Source: Pedobacter nototheniae
GTDB lineage: Bacteria > Bacteroidota > Bacteroidia > Sphingobacteriales > Sphingobacteriaceae
DNA length: 64,000 nt
Assembly: GCF_004335085.1 (NCBI RefSeq)
Contig: NZ_RQRS01000006.1
Span: forward strand, 1 to 64,000
Direction of reading: 5' to 3'
In this document: piece by piece, positions 51,523-60,290 of the stretch
Layout: each line of letters begins with the position of its first letter
Position numbering within the stretch: position 1 is the stretch's first letter
The notes under the pieces: model-generated
What the model was told of the DNA's origin: nothing
Seen by the model: only the letters and a program-made list of their open reading frames with translations
The model's database searches: none
Program-made: the position numbers and the translations under genes

Positions 51523-53727
51523 ATGAATAAAAAAATAACTTATCTAATAGTTCTTATATGTATGGGCAATATTTTATTTGCACAAACAAATAAGCAAAAT
51601 TTTTTATATAAAGATGCCAAAAAGCCTATTGAGGATCGCATAGCTGATTTATTAGCCCGCATGACCTTAGAAGAAAAGGTAATGCAATTGAATCAATACA
51701 CACTGGGTAGGAACGACAATGCCAATAATATGGCCGATCCTATTAATGATATTCCAGCCGAAGTTGGTTCCTTAATCTATTTCAGTAGCAATGCTGAACT
51801 GCGTAACCGCGTACAGCGCAAAGCCATGGAAAACAGTCGCCTTGGCATACCCATCATATTTGGTTATGATGTTATTCATGGTTTCCGAACCATTTATCCG
51901 ATTTCTCTGGCCCAGGCTTGTTCCTGGAATCCTGATTTGGTAAAACAAGCAACGGCTGTAGCGGCTCAAGAATCCAGAATGTCTGGCATAGACTGGACTT
52001 TTTCTCCAATGATTGATGTTGCACGTGATGGCCGCTGGGGTCGTGTAGCAGAAGGATATGGCGAAGATCCATACACGAATGGTGTATTTGCCGCCGCATC
52101 TGTTAAAGGCTACCAGGGCACCAACCTTGCAAGCCCGGTTAACGTGGCTGCCTGCTTAAAACATTATGTTGGATACGGCGCATCGGAGGGAGGACGAGAT
52201 TATGTATACACGGAAATTTCAAACCAAACTCTTTGGGATACCTATATGCCTCCCTATGAAGAAGGCGTAAAAGCTGGTGCAGCTACGCTGATGAGTTCTT
52301 TTAACAATATCAGTGGTACGCCAAGTACAGCCAACAAATATCTGTTGCGCGATATTTTAAAGGAGCGGTGGAAACATGATGGTTTTGTGGTTTCAGATTG
52401 GGGAGCGATAGAACAACTCAGACCGCAAGGAATAGCGAAAGACAAAAAAGAAGCTGCAATGAAAGCTTTTAATGCAGGTGTGGAAATGGATATGATGAAC
52501 CAGAGCTATAATAAATATTTAGGTGATTTGGTAAAGGAAGGAAAAGTAACCACTGCATTGCTAGATGATGCAGTAAAACGTGTGCTGAGGATAAAATTTC
52601 GCCTGGGACTTTTTGACCAGCCCTATACACCAAACAGCACCGAAAAGGAACGGTTTCTTTTACCGAAAAGTTTAGCGATTGCAGAACGCCTGGCGCAGGA
52701 ATCAGTTGTGTTGCTTAAAAATGACCACAAAACTTTACCTCTATCTTCAGCTACAAAAAAGATAGCTGTAATTGGCCCGATGGCGGGTAGTAAATGGCAT
52801 TTATTGGGTTCGTGGAGTGCGCAGGGAAATGCTGATGATGCTACCACGGTTTTTGAGGCGTTAAAAGCAGAGTTTGGAAAAACAGCAGAGGTTGTAAGCG
52901 CTGCCGGTTGTGATTTTGATGGAAATGATAGATCTGGCTTTGAAGAGGCCAAAAAAATAGCTTCCAGTGCTGATGCAATAGTAATTTGTTTGGGCGAGAA
53001 AGCACAATGGAGTGGCGAAAACGCATCCCGATCTACACTTGCCCTACCTCAAATTCAAGAAGGGCTTTTAATGGAGCTTAAAAAAACCGGAAAACCTATT
53101 ATTCTATTGCTTTCAAGCGGTCGTCCGCTGGAATTAAATAGGTTAGAGCCTTTATGTGATGCGATTTTAACCATGTGGCAACCCGGAACCCCTGGCGGAA
53201 AGGCTGCTGCTGCGGTGATTTCGGGCAAGGTAAATCCTTCAGGCAAATTAGCCATGACTTTCCCTTTTGCCACAGGCCAAATCCCAATTTATTATAATCA
53301 TCGTCAAAGTGCCAGACCAAACCAGGGTAAATACCAGGATATTCCAAGTAAGCCTTTGTACGATTTCGGCTATGGATTGAGTTATACCACCTTTGAATAT
53401 GGCGAACTGAAAGCCTCTGCTCAAAAAGTTAAAACTGATGGAATTTTAACCATAGAAATGGCAGTAAAAAACACTGGTGATATGGACGGTTTGGAAACCG
53501 TTCATTGGTTCATATCCGATCCAGTAAGTAGCATTTCCCGTCCGGTTAAAGAACTTAAATATTTTCAAAAACAGTTGATAAAAAAAGGAGAAACCAAAAT
53601 TTTCCGTTTTGATATTGATGTTAAAAAAGACTTCGGTTTTGTTAACGGTGAGGGAGCGAAGTTTATTGAAGCAGGAGATTATGATGTGATTGTAAAAGAC
53701 AAAAAGATCAGGATTGAAGTAGAATAA
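51523..53727 (+). CDS. Glycoside hydrolase family 3 beta-glucosidase/xylosidase (BglX-like)
   Basis: A periplasmic 734-residue exo-glycosidase. Signal peptide MNKKITYLIVLICMGNILFAQ. The GH3 N-terminal barrel contains FGYDVIHGFRTIYPI and ends with the nucleophile Asp292 (FVVSDWGAIEQL). The C-terminal sandwich holds VVLLKNDHKTLPLS and the LGEKAQWSGENASR acid/base region. A fibronectin-III-like domain closes the protein (~residues 640-734). Relatives remove beta-glucosyl or beta-xylosyl units from oligosaccharides. No promoter or hairpin was recognised in the 155 bp after the GH2 gene, so the two are probably one transcript from operator A. Confidence 0.94.
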   Translation: MNKKITYLIVLICMGNILFAQTNKQNFLYKDAKKPIEDRIADLLARMTLEEKVMQLNQYTLGRNDNANNMADPINDIPAEVGSLIYFSSNAELRNRVQRKAMENSRLGIPIIFGYDVIHGFRTIYPISLAQACSWNPDLVKQATAVAAQESRMSGIDWTFSPMIDVARDGRWGRVAEGYGEDPYTNGVFAAASVKGYQGTNLASPVNVAACLKHYVGYGASEGGRDYVYTEISNQTLWDTYMPPYEEGVKAGAATLMSSFNNISGTPSTANKYLLRDILKERWKHDGFVVSDWGAIEQLRPQGIAKDKKEAAMKAFNAGVEMDMMNQSYNKYLGDLVKEGKVTTALLDDAVKRVLRIKFRLGLFDQPYTPNSTEKERFLLPKSLAIAERLAQESVVLLKNDHKTLPLSSATKKIAVIGPMAGSKWHLLGSWSAQGNADDATTVFEALKAEFGKTAEVVSAAGCDFDGNDRSGFEEAKKIASSADAIVICLGEKAQWSGENASRSTLALPQIQEGLLMELKKTGKPIILLLSSGRPLELNRLEPLCDAILTMWQPGTPGGKAAAAVISGKVNPSGKLAMTFPFATGQIPIYYNHRQSARPNQGKYQDIPSKPLYDFGYGLSYTTFEYGELKASAQKVKTDGILTIEMAVKNTGDMDGLETVHWFISDPVSSISRPVKELKYFQKQLIKKGETKIFRFDIDVKKDFGFVNGEGAKFIEAGDYDVIVKDKKIRIEVE

Positions 53728-53804
53728 TAATAAGCATTTACGCCAGTAAAGAATATTTTAATTTTCCTGGCTGATGAAAAAAATGTACGGAAATGCCATT
53801 GTTT

Positions 53805-53869
53805 GTACAAAAACAAACCATTTCCGTACAAAAACGAACCCTAAGAACTATTGTTTAGACCTAGTTTTG
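53805..53869 (+). promoter_or_regulatory. PUL operator-promoter B (susC side)
   Basis: GTACAAAAACAAACC (53805-53819) and GTACAAAAACGAACC (53826-53840), 21-bp period, then a 21-bp gap and TAGTTTTG (53862-53869). Sequence and spacing are the same as in element A. A further GTAC lies 20 bp upstream at 53785, a possible weak third site. No -33 TTTG is present. Confidence 0.8.
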
Positions 53870-54311
53870 TGATAACCAGATATAACAATAAACCAATGAT
53901 GAGAAAGATACAAACCATTATTTTAGATGTTCTTATGAAACTGAATATCTCCAAATAAGCAGTTTTAGGAAAGCTGAACCTCAACCAAAAGGAAAATAAA
54001 ACCGGGAGATAATACCTCGTTCAGCCTTAACGAATACAAAAAATAGCACCAGCTTTCAGAACAGCTCTTACAGATTTAATCATCAGCAAAAGCACAAATC
54101 ATATGCGCTCTTCTGATGAGAATTTACCGATCCCCAACTATCATAATATTTCAGCCTTGCACCGATAGCAGGCCTTGATGTTAAAGAAATAAGTTTAACA
54201 ATTTAAAAAATTGCCTATAGAAAAACCGAAGCTAACAAACAATCTTCATTTCTAAAACGAGCATGAAGATGAAGAAAAATTAAACTAAATACTAACCATA
54301 TATAAATCTAA
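53870..54311 (+). other. Predicted long 5' leader of susC
   Basis: About 435 bases from the expected start near 53876 to the susC ATG. No gene, known riboswitch or terminator was recognised. The first bases (ACCAGATATAACA) mirror element A. Long leaders are known from other susC genes. Confidence 0.45.
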
Positions 54312-57305
54312 ATGATAAAAGAAATACAAATCAAATTCAAGGGCTACCTCATGGCTTTTGCCTTGCTCTTTCTTACAGCAAGCATGGGTTATGCACAAGA
54401 TCTTATTAAAATTAGCGGTAAAGTTACTGATGAGAAAGGGGATATCCTGGTTGGCGTTTCCGTTCGTGTAAAAGGAAATAATACCGGGACTTCAACTGAT
54501 GGCAATGGAAATTATATTATACAAGCTTCGCCATCTGCGATTTTAGTTTTTTCTTATGTCGGTTTTAATAATCAGGAAGTTAGCGTAAATCCCACTGGAA
54601 CGGTAAATGTTAAAATGGCCGGTGATAAGCAATTGGATGAAGTAGTTGTAGTAGGATACGGTACGGCTAAGAAAAAAGATTTAACCGGAGGACTTGCCGT
54701 AGTAGGGAAAGATCAGTTGAACATGGTTTCTACACCCAACTTAATGGATCGTTTGGTTGGTCAGGTAGCAGGTTTTAATATCACCACCGGCAATGCAGCT
54801 CCTGGTCAGGATCAGAGCCTGCTTATTCGCGGAGAAAACTCCCTTTCGGCAAATAATTCGCCATTAATTGTTTTGGATGGAATTCCATACAGCGGCTCAT
54901 TGGTAGATCTTGATCCCAATAATATCGAAAACTTAACCATATTAAAGGATGCTTCAGCGGTGGCTATTTATGGTTCACGCGGTTCTAACGGTGTAATATT
55001 GATTCAGACTAAAAGAGGGATGCTTGGAAAAGCACAGGTTTCATATAAGGGGCAGATTGGTTTTGCAGAGCCGATGCAACGCATTGATGTTATGGGGCCA
55101 AATGAATTTATCAGGTTTAAACAGGACATAGGCCGGCTAAAATCGGGTTATACAGGAGATCAGCTTGATCCCATTGCCGGAAATATTCTTAGTGTTTCTG
55201 AACGCGAAAATTACAAAAACGGCATTACTAATAACTGGCAGGATTATATTTTTCGAAGAGGTATTACCATGGATCACCAGGTAAGCATAAACGGAGGAAC
55301 GGAAACAACCAAATATATGGCTGCCGCATCTTCACTTCAGCAGGATGGGGTAGTTTATAACTCTAAACTTTCCAGGTTAAATATCACAGCCAATATAGAT
55401 CAGACTTTCAACAACTGGTTAACTATTGGTATCGGAACGCAGTTTTCTCAAAGAAATGATGGCGGTATTACTCCCAATATTGAACATGCCATTAAGCAAA
55501 GCCCTTATGGAAAATATAAGGATGCAGCGGGTTATTATGTTCCCGAACCTATGGAGTATTCCTTAATTGTTAATCCAATGCGTAACGTAAATGCAGATCA
55601 GGACCGAATAAACCGTAACTTTTTTCTTAGCGGATATGCAGACATTAAATTGCCGATTAAAGGTTTGTCGCTAAGGTCTAACCTTGGTTACAACTACAGA
55701 AGTAGCTTTACAGGCACTTACTATGGGCGTAACACTTTCGATGGCCGGGAGCAAGCGGGTTTAGTTGGCGGTAAAGCCAGTATAAGCAATGGCCATTATA
55801 ATGATTATACCTGGGAAAATGTACTCAAATACGAAAAAACAATAGGCGATCATCGTTTTGATGCCACCGGATTGTTCAGCATGCAGCAAACAAAAAGTGT
55901 TGGCACATCTCAAAGTGGCGAAGGGTTTGTAACCGATAATACCAGCTATTACATGATGAGTACCGCGGCCCGCAACCTCACCATGTCTTCCAGTTTATCT
56001 GAAACAGCACTATTGTCTTACATGGGGCGTATAAATTATTCTTTTAAAGGTAAATACATTGCAACATTTACGGGGCGTACCGATGGAGCCTCAGTATTTG
56101 GAGAAAATAATAAATACGCTTTCTTTCCTTCGGCAGCTTTAGCATGGAATATCGGCGAGGAAAATTTTGTTAAAGATAATGCTAGCTGGGTTGACTTATT
56201 AAAATTAAGAATTTCTTACGGCGCAAACGGTAATCAGGCAATTACAGCTTACAGAACGCTCGACCGTTTGTATTCAAACGTAAAATACATTTGGGGCGAT
56301 GGAGGAACAGCGGTAAACACGGCATATCTGGCTGGAGATGGTATTGGTAATCCAAATTTAAAATGGGAAACTACTTATACCAAAAATATCGGTATAGATT
56401 TTCAACTCTTTAAAAATCGCTTAAGTGGAACGGTAGATGCCTATTTATCGAATACCAAAGATCTTTTAATGATCCGCACCGTACCCATTATGAATGGATA
56501 TAACAAAATTTGGGATAACATTGGGCAAACCCAGAATAAAGGTTTTGAAGTAACACTGAACTCCCTGAACATCGATTCAAAAAACTTTAAATGGAACACA
56601 ACTGCAGTTTTCTCTTTAGATCGGGATAAGATTGTAGAATTAAGGGGAGATGGATTGGATGATGTAAATAACAACTGGTTTATCGGAAAGCCATTAAGGG
56701 TTTTCTATGACTACAATATGATCGGCATCTGGCAAAAAGGTGAAAACTATACAGGTCAGTCTGGAGCAGCGGCAGGATCAGCAAAATTGGAAGACGTAGA
56801 TGGAAATGGAATAATTGATTCAAAAGATAGAAAAGTGATCGGTTCTAAAATGCCTGAATTCACCGCTTCTTTAAGTAACAGATTTAGCTATAAAGGTTTT
56901 TATCTCTCAGCCTTGTTAACCGGAGTATTTGGCGTTTGGCGTGATGATAATATGGCTAATATTGGTAGCTGGACCTTTGGTGTAACCAATTATGTTCATA
57001 ACGCCAATTACTGGACTCCGGAAAATCCTGATGCAACGATCGTTTCTCCAGGTTACACCAACAGTTTCGGGCATGGTTACTACAAGAAAGTTTCTTACGT
57101 ACAGATAAAAAATATCACGCTTGGTTATAGGATAGGAAAACAGCTTGCTAAAAAAGTAGGTGTTAGTGGAATCGATGTCAATGTAAGCGTGAACAATTTG
57201 GATACGTTCTCCAATATCAGGCAGGTGCTCAATTACGACAATACCTGGATGGCATCTTATCCTACCGCCCGTTCTTATATGTTCGGTTTAAACGTAAACT
57301 TCTAA
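54312..57305 (+). CDS. SusC/RagA-type TonB-linked outer-membrane transporter
   Basis: The 997-residue barrel of a SusCD glycan importer. Signal peptide (~1-29, ..LLFLTASMGYAQ); carboxypeptidase-regulatory-like domain (KISGKVTDEKGDILVGVSVRVKG..); the SusC hallmark LDEVVVVGYGTAKKKDLTGG (TonB box region); plug (~115-240, LIVLDGIPYSGSLVDLDPNNIENLTILKDASAVAIYGSRGSNGVILI); then the barrel, ending in YMFGLNVNF. It binds the SusD lid encoded next and moves oligosaccharides into the periplasm using TonB. ATG at 54312. Starts the operon behind operator B; the stop is 11 bp before susD. Confidence 0.95.
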   Translation: MIKEIQIKFKGYLMAFALLFLTASMGYAQDLIKISGKVTDEKGDILVGVSVRVKGNNTGTSTDGNGNYIIQASPSAILVFSYVGFNNQEVSVNPTGTVNVKMAGDKQLDEVVVVGYGTAKKKDLTGGLAVVGKDQLNMVSTPNLMDRLVGQVAGFNITTGNAAPGQDQSLLIRGENSLSANNSPLIVLDGIPYSGSLVDLDPNNIENLTILKDASAVAIYGSRGSNGVILIQTKRGMLGKAQVSYKGQIGFAEPMQRIDVMGPNEFIRFKQDIGRLKSGYTGDQLDPIAGNILSVSERENYKNGITNNWQDYIFRRGITMDHQVSINGGTETTKYMAAASSLQQDGVVYNSKLSRLNITANIDQTFNNWLTIGIGTQFSQRNDGGITPNIEHAIKQSPYGKYKDAAGYYVPEPMEYSLIVNPMRNVNADQDRINRNFFLSGYADIKLPIKGLSLRSNLGYNYRSSFTGTYYGRNTFDGREQAGLVGGKASISNGHYNDYTWENVLKYEKTIGDHRFDATGLFSMQQTKSVGTSQSGEGFVTDNTSYYMMSTAARNLTMSSSLSETALLSYMGRINYSFKGKYIATFTGRTDGASVFGENNKYAFFPSAALAWNIGEENFVKDNASWVDLLKLRISYGANGNQAITAYRTLDRLYSNVKYIWGDGGTAVNTAYLAGDGIGNPNLKWETTYTKNIGIDFQLFKNRLSGTVDAYLSNTKDLLMIRTVPIMNGYNKIWDNIGQTQNKGFEVTLNSLNIDSKNFKWNTTAVFSLDRDKIVELRGDGLDDVNNNWFIGKPLRVFYDYNMIGIWQKGENYTGQSGAAAGSAKLEDVDGNGIIDSKDRKVIGSKMPEFTASLSNRFSYKGFYLSALLTGVFGVWRDDNMANIGSWTFGVTNYVHNANYWTPENPDATIVSPGYTNSFGHGYYKKVSYVQIKNITLGYRIGKQLAKKVGVSGIDVNVSVNNLDTFSNIRQVLNYDNTWMASYPTARSYMFGLNVNF

Positions 57306-57316
57306 GAAAAAATAAC

Positions 57317-58963
57317 ATGAAAAATATTATAAAAACAGTTTTGGCGCTTATTATTCTAACCTCAGTAAGCGGCTGTAAAAAATTTCTTGTGGAAGATTTG
57401 AAAACAGAACTGGCACCAACCAATACTTATACCAGTACTTACGGCTTTGAAGTAGGTAGTGCGGGGCTGTATGCACTTACACGTTCAGAATACAATACTT
57501 TTGGAGAGGGTGGTGCATACATACATAACGGCGCCTGTCCTTACGAAGCCTTACAGGCGGCTACCGATATTGCCGATGTAATCAACAGCGATGCATCTTT
57601 GCTTCCCTTTGCCAATCTTACTCTTACCTCATCAGAAAAATTTGTGAACAGTTATTGGAACTGGGCCTACAGTTTAATTTCATCAGCCAATTTAATGCTG
57701 GTTTATTCTGAAAAAAATACCAATTGGGATAGCCCTGCAGATAAAGAACGTTTTCAGGCCGAGGCCCGCTTTTTCAGGGCTTATGCCTACAGGACTTTGG
57801 TATATCTGTATGGAGACGTACCGTATGTAGAAACAATTTTGTACGATTTTAAACTCAACTTTACCCGCACACCCAAGGCAGAGGTAATTGGGCATATTAT
57901 CGATGATTTAAAATTTGCAAGTCAAAACCTGCCTGCAAATCCTGATCAGGTTAAAGATGGAAAACTAACCAAATGGGCTGCTTATCATTTGCTGAGCGAA
58001 ATGTATTTGTTAAATAAGGAATACGTGCCGGCAGAACAAGCTGCTTTAGCCGTAATTAACAGTGGTTATTATGGTTTGATGAAAACCCGCTTTGGCGCAA
58101 ATAAAGATAAAGCTGGAGATGTATTTAGCGATTTATTTATCGAAAACAATCAAAACCGGCTTAAAAATGCCAATAAGGAGAGTATCTGGGTTTTGCAATT
58201 TGAATTTAATACCATTGGTGGTGGCACCAATTCTGATGACTGGACACGCAGGGCATGGATTCCGAATTATTCTGGGATTACCGGTTTTGTTTTAGCCGAT
58301 AGTTTAGGCGGTCGCGGATTAGCACAACTTACGCCTATGAAGTGGTGGGTGGGTACAACAGGAACCAATGCAACGGGTAATATTGCGGGGATTTTTGAAG
58401 GATCGGATATTCGCAATTCAAATTATAACATCAAACGAAACTGGTACTATAACAACCCTGCCGAAACTTCATTATATGGTAAGAAGGCCAATATCACGGA
58501 ACAAACCTGGTTCTCTACCAAAACTCTGGATCCAGCCATCACCAAATTCTTTTATGGTCGTGCAGAAAACTTAAGTCTAACGGGAAGTTTTAAAGACCGT
58601 ATGAAATTTCGTCTTGCCGAGACGTACCTTCTGCTTGCTGAGGCTTATTTAGGGCAGGGCAATACAGGTAAGGCAGCTGATGCGGTAAATGAAGTGCGTA
58701 AACGTGCAGGTGCTTCGGTAATTACATCAGCTCAAATGACAATGGATTTCTTGCTGGATGAACGCATCAGAGAACTGGTGGGCGAAGAAAGCCGTCGTTT
58801 TACCTTATTGCGCACCAATAAACTGGTAGATCGTGTCAAAATGTACAACGCCGCAATCAAAGATAAAATTATGAATTATCATACTTTATGGCCTATTCCA
58901 CAGTCCATAATTGATGCTAACCGCGATGCGGTGTTTCCACAGAACCCAGGTTATGGTAAATAA
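57317..58963 (+). CDS. SusD/RagB-type glycan-binding lipoprotein
   Basis: Surface lipoprotein that forms the lid of the SusC transporter and captures glycan. Lipobox Cys20 (LTSVSGCKKF). The N-terminal SusD-like domain contains EDLKTELAPTNTYTSTYGFEVGSAGLYALTR, the helical TPR-like core includes AEARFFRAYAYRTLVYLYGDVPYVE, and the C-terminal signature is RLAETYLLLAEAYLGQGNTGKAADAVNEVRKRAGA..LLDERIRELVGEESRRFTLLR, then LWPIPQSIIDAN. Complete, 548 residues. It lies 11 bp after susC and is certainly co-transcribed. Confidence 0.96.
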   Translation: MKNIIKTVLALIILTSVSGCKKFLVEDLKTELAPTNTYTSTYGFEVGSAGLYALTRSEYNTFGEGGAYIHNGACPYEALQAATDIADVINSDASLLPFANLTLTSSEKFVNSYWNWAYSLISSANLMLVYSEKNTNWDSPADKERFQAEARFFRAYAYRTLVYLYGDVPYVETILYDFKLNFTRTPKAEVIGHIIDDLKFASQNLPANPDQVKDGKLTKWAAYHLLSEMYLLNKEYVPAEQAALAVINSGYYGLMKTRFGANKDKAGDVFSDLFIENNQNRLKNANKESIWVLQFEFNTIGGGTNSDDWTRRAWIPNYSGITGFVLADSLGGRGLAQLTPMKWWVGTTGTNATGNIAGIFEGSDIRNSNYNIKRNWYYNNPAETSLYGKKANITEQTWFSTKTLDPAITKFFYGRAENLSLTGSFKDRMKFRLAETYLLLAEAYLGQGNTGKAADAVNEVRKRAGASVITSAQMTMDFLLDERIRELVGEESRRFTLLRTNKLVDRVKMYNAAIKDKIMNYHTLWPIPQSIIDANRDAVFPQNPGYGK

Positions 58964-59029
58964 TAATGACCCTGCAATCTGCCCATTGAAATTTTAGTAG
59001 AATAAAGTAAATACTGACGCTATAAAACG

Positions 59030-60253
59030 ATGAAAAAAATAAAATATTTATATAAATCATGGCCTCTGCTTTTCCTTATGATTGGTTTTTCTGCCTGCAA
59101 AAAGGGGATTAACGATATTGAAAAAGTACAGGAACAACTGGCCCTTACCACCTCATCTGCAAGCATTACGCTAGATGAAAATAACCTTTCCAAAGAAATC
59201 GTCACCTTTAGCTGGAACCCGGCCAGGCCGCAATCAGATGACCATCTGGTTTCTTATACCACAAAACTGGATGTAGTGGGTAATAATTTTGGTTCATCCA
59301 CAGCAATTATGAACTATGAAGATGACGGCACGTTTAGCCGCAGTTTTACTTCGGAACAGTTACAAAATTGGGCAAACCAAAAATGGGGGATACCAACCAA
59401 TAAACCTTTTATTCTTGAATTTAGGGTAGTAGCCCAGTGGGAAGGTGGGGCTACTTTTGAATCGCCAGAGGTACGTACCGTTCAGGTAAAAGTAACACCA
59501 ATCAGAACGGTTGTATTTGATGCCGATAAAGTGTTTTTAGGTGGAAGTGCTGTACCGGGATTGAGCAAGGTAGAGATGCCTAAAACATTGGAAAACCTCA
59601 ATCAATATGCTTATGTGCTCAATCTTCAACCTGGCGAACTGCAAATTCCTGTAGAATATAGCGGAGCCACCAATTACATTGCTTCTGCTGATGCCAGTAC
59701 AACCATAAAAGACGGTACCGCCATTGGTATTAAAACGAGAGAAACTGCTTTCTCATGGAAAATAGAAACCGCCGGACAATACCGTGTTGTGGTAAATATG
59801 CAAAAAGCTACCGCAACTATTTATTCACCAGCGCAGGCACTTACACCTAAAGTGGTAACATGGAATGGAGAGGGCGCTGTAGTGCAAACTACTAATGTGA
59901 GCGAATTATGGATGCATGGAGCAATCAACAGCTTCGGAACACCGATTAAAATGGAATGTAAAGTTAGTTTAGCCGATCCGCAGATTCTTGTTTACACTGG
60001 TGGAAGAGTAGGTAAAACCAAATTTATAGTTTATGGCGGAACGGATAACAACAAAAATCTGGCTTATGCCTTTAGTTGCCCGTTAACGGCTACCGGTGCA
60101 TTACAGGAACTCACACTTGTGCAGGGAACGGTGGCTACTTTATCTGGTGGATCAACAAGTGCGCAACGCAACTCTTACTACACCATTCCGGCAGGTACTA
60201 ACACGCTCATTTTTGATCTGCGTAACATGACAATTTTGGCAGAAAAACGGTAA
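59030..60253 (+). CDS. SusE/SusF-like glycan-binding lipoprotein
   Basis: A lipoprotein (Cys23, LFLMIGFSAC) of 407 residues in the position typical of surface glycan-binding proteins. The N-terminal ~110 residues (LALTTSSASITLDENNLSKEIVTFSWNPA, YTTKLDVVGNNF) match the SusE-type fold. The rest holds two beta domains (KVFLGGSAVPG.. and SELWMHGAINSFGTP..) like those in SusE/SusF, ending YYTIPAGTNTLIFDLRNMTILAEKR. Expected role: binding the glycan outside the cell beside SusC/SusD. The gap to susD is 66 bp. Sequence specificity is unknown. Confidence 0.85.
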   Translation: MKKIKYLYKSWPLLFLMIGFSACKKGINDIEKVQEQLALTTSSASITLDENNLSKEIVTFSWNPARPQSDDHLVSYTTKLDVVGNNFGSSTAIMNYEDDGTFSRSFTSEQLQNWANQKWGIPTNKPFILEFRVVAQWEGGATFESPEVRTVQVKVTPIRTVVFDADKVFLGGSAVPGLSKVEMPKTLENLNQYAYVLNLQPGELQIPVEYSGATNYIASADASTTIKDGTAIGIKTRETAFSWKIETAGQYRVVVNMQKATATIYSPAQALTPKVVTWNGEGAVVQTTNVSELWMHGAINSFGTPIKMECKVSLADPQILVYTGGRVGKTKFIVYGGTDNNKNLAYAFSCPLTATGALQELTLVQGTVATLSGGSTSAQRNSYYTIPAGTNTLIFDLRNMTILAEKR

Positions 60254-60290
60254 TAATTTAAAAATCAAGTTAGTTTTAAGATTTCTCAAA

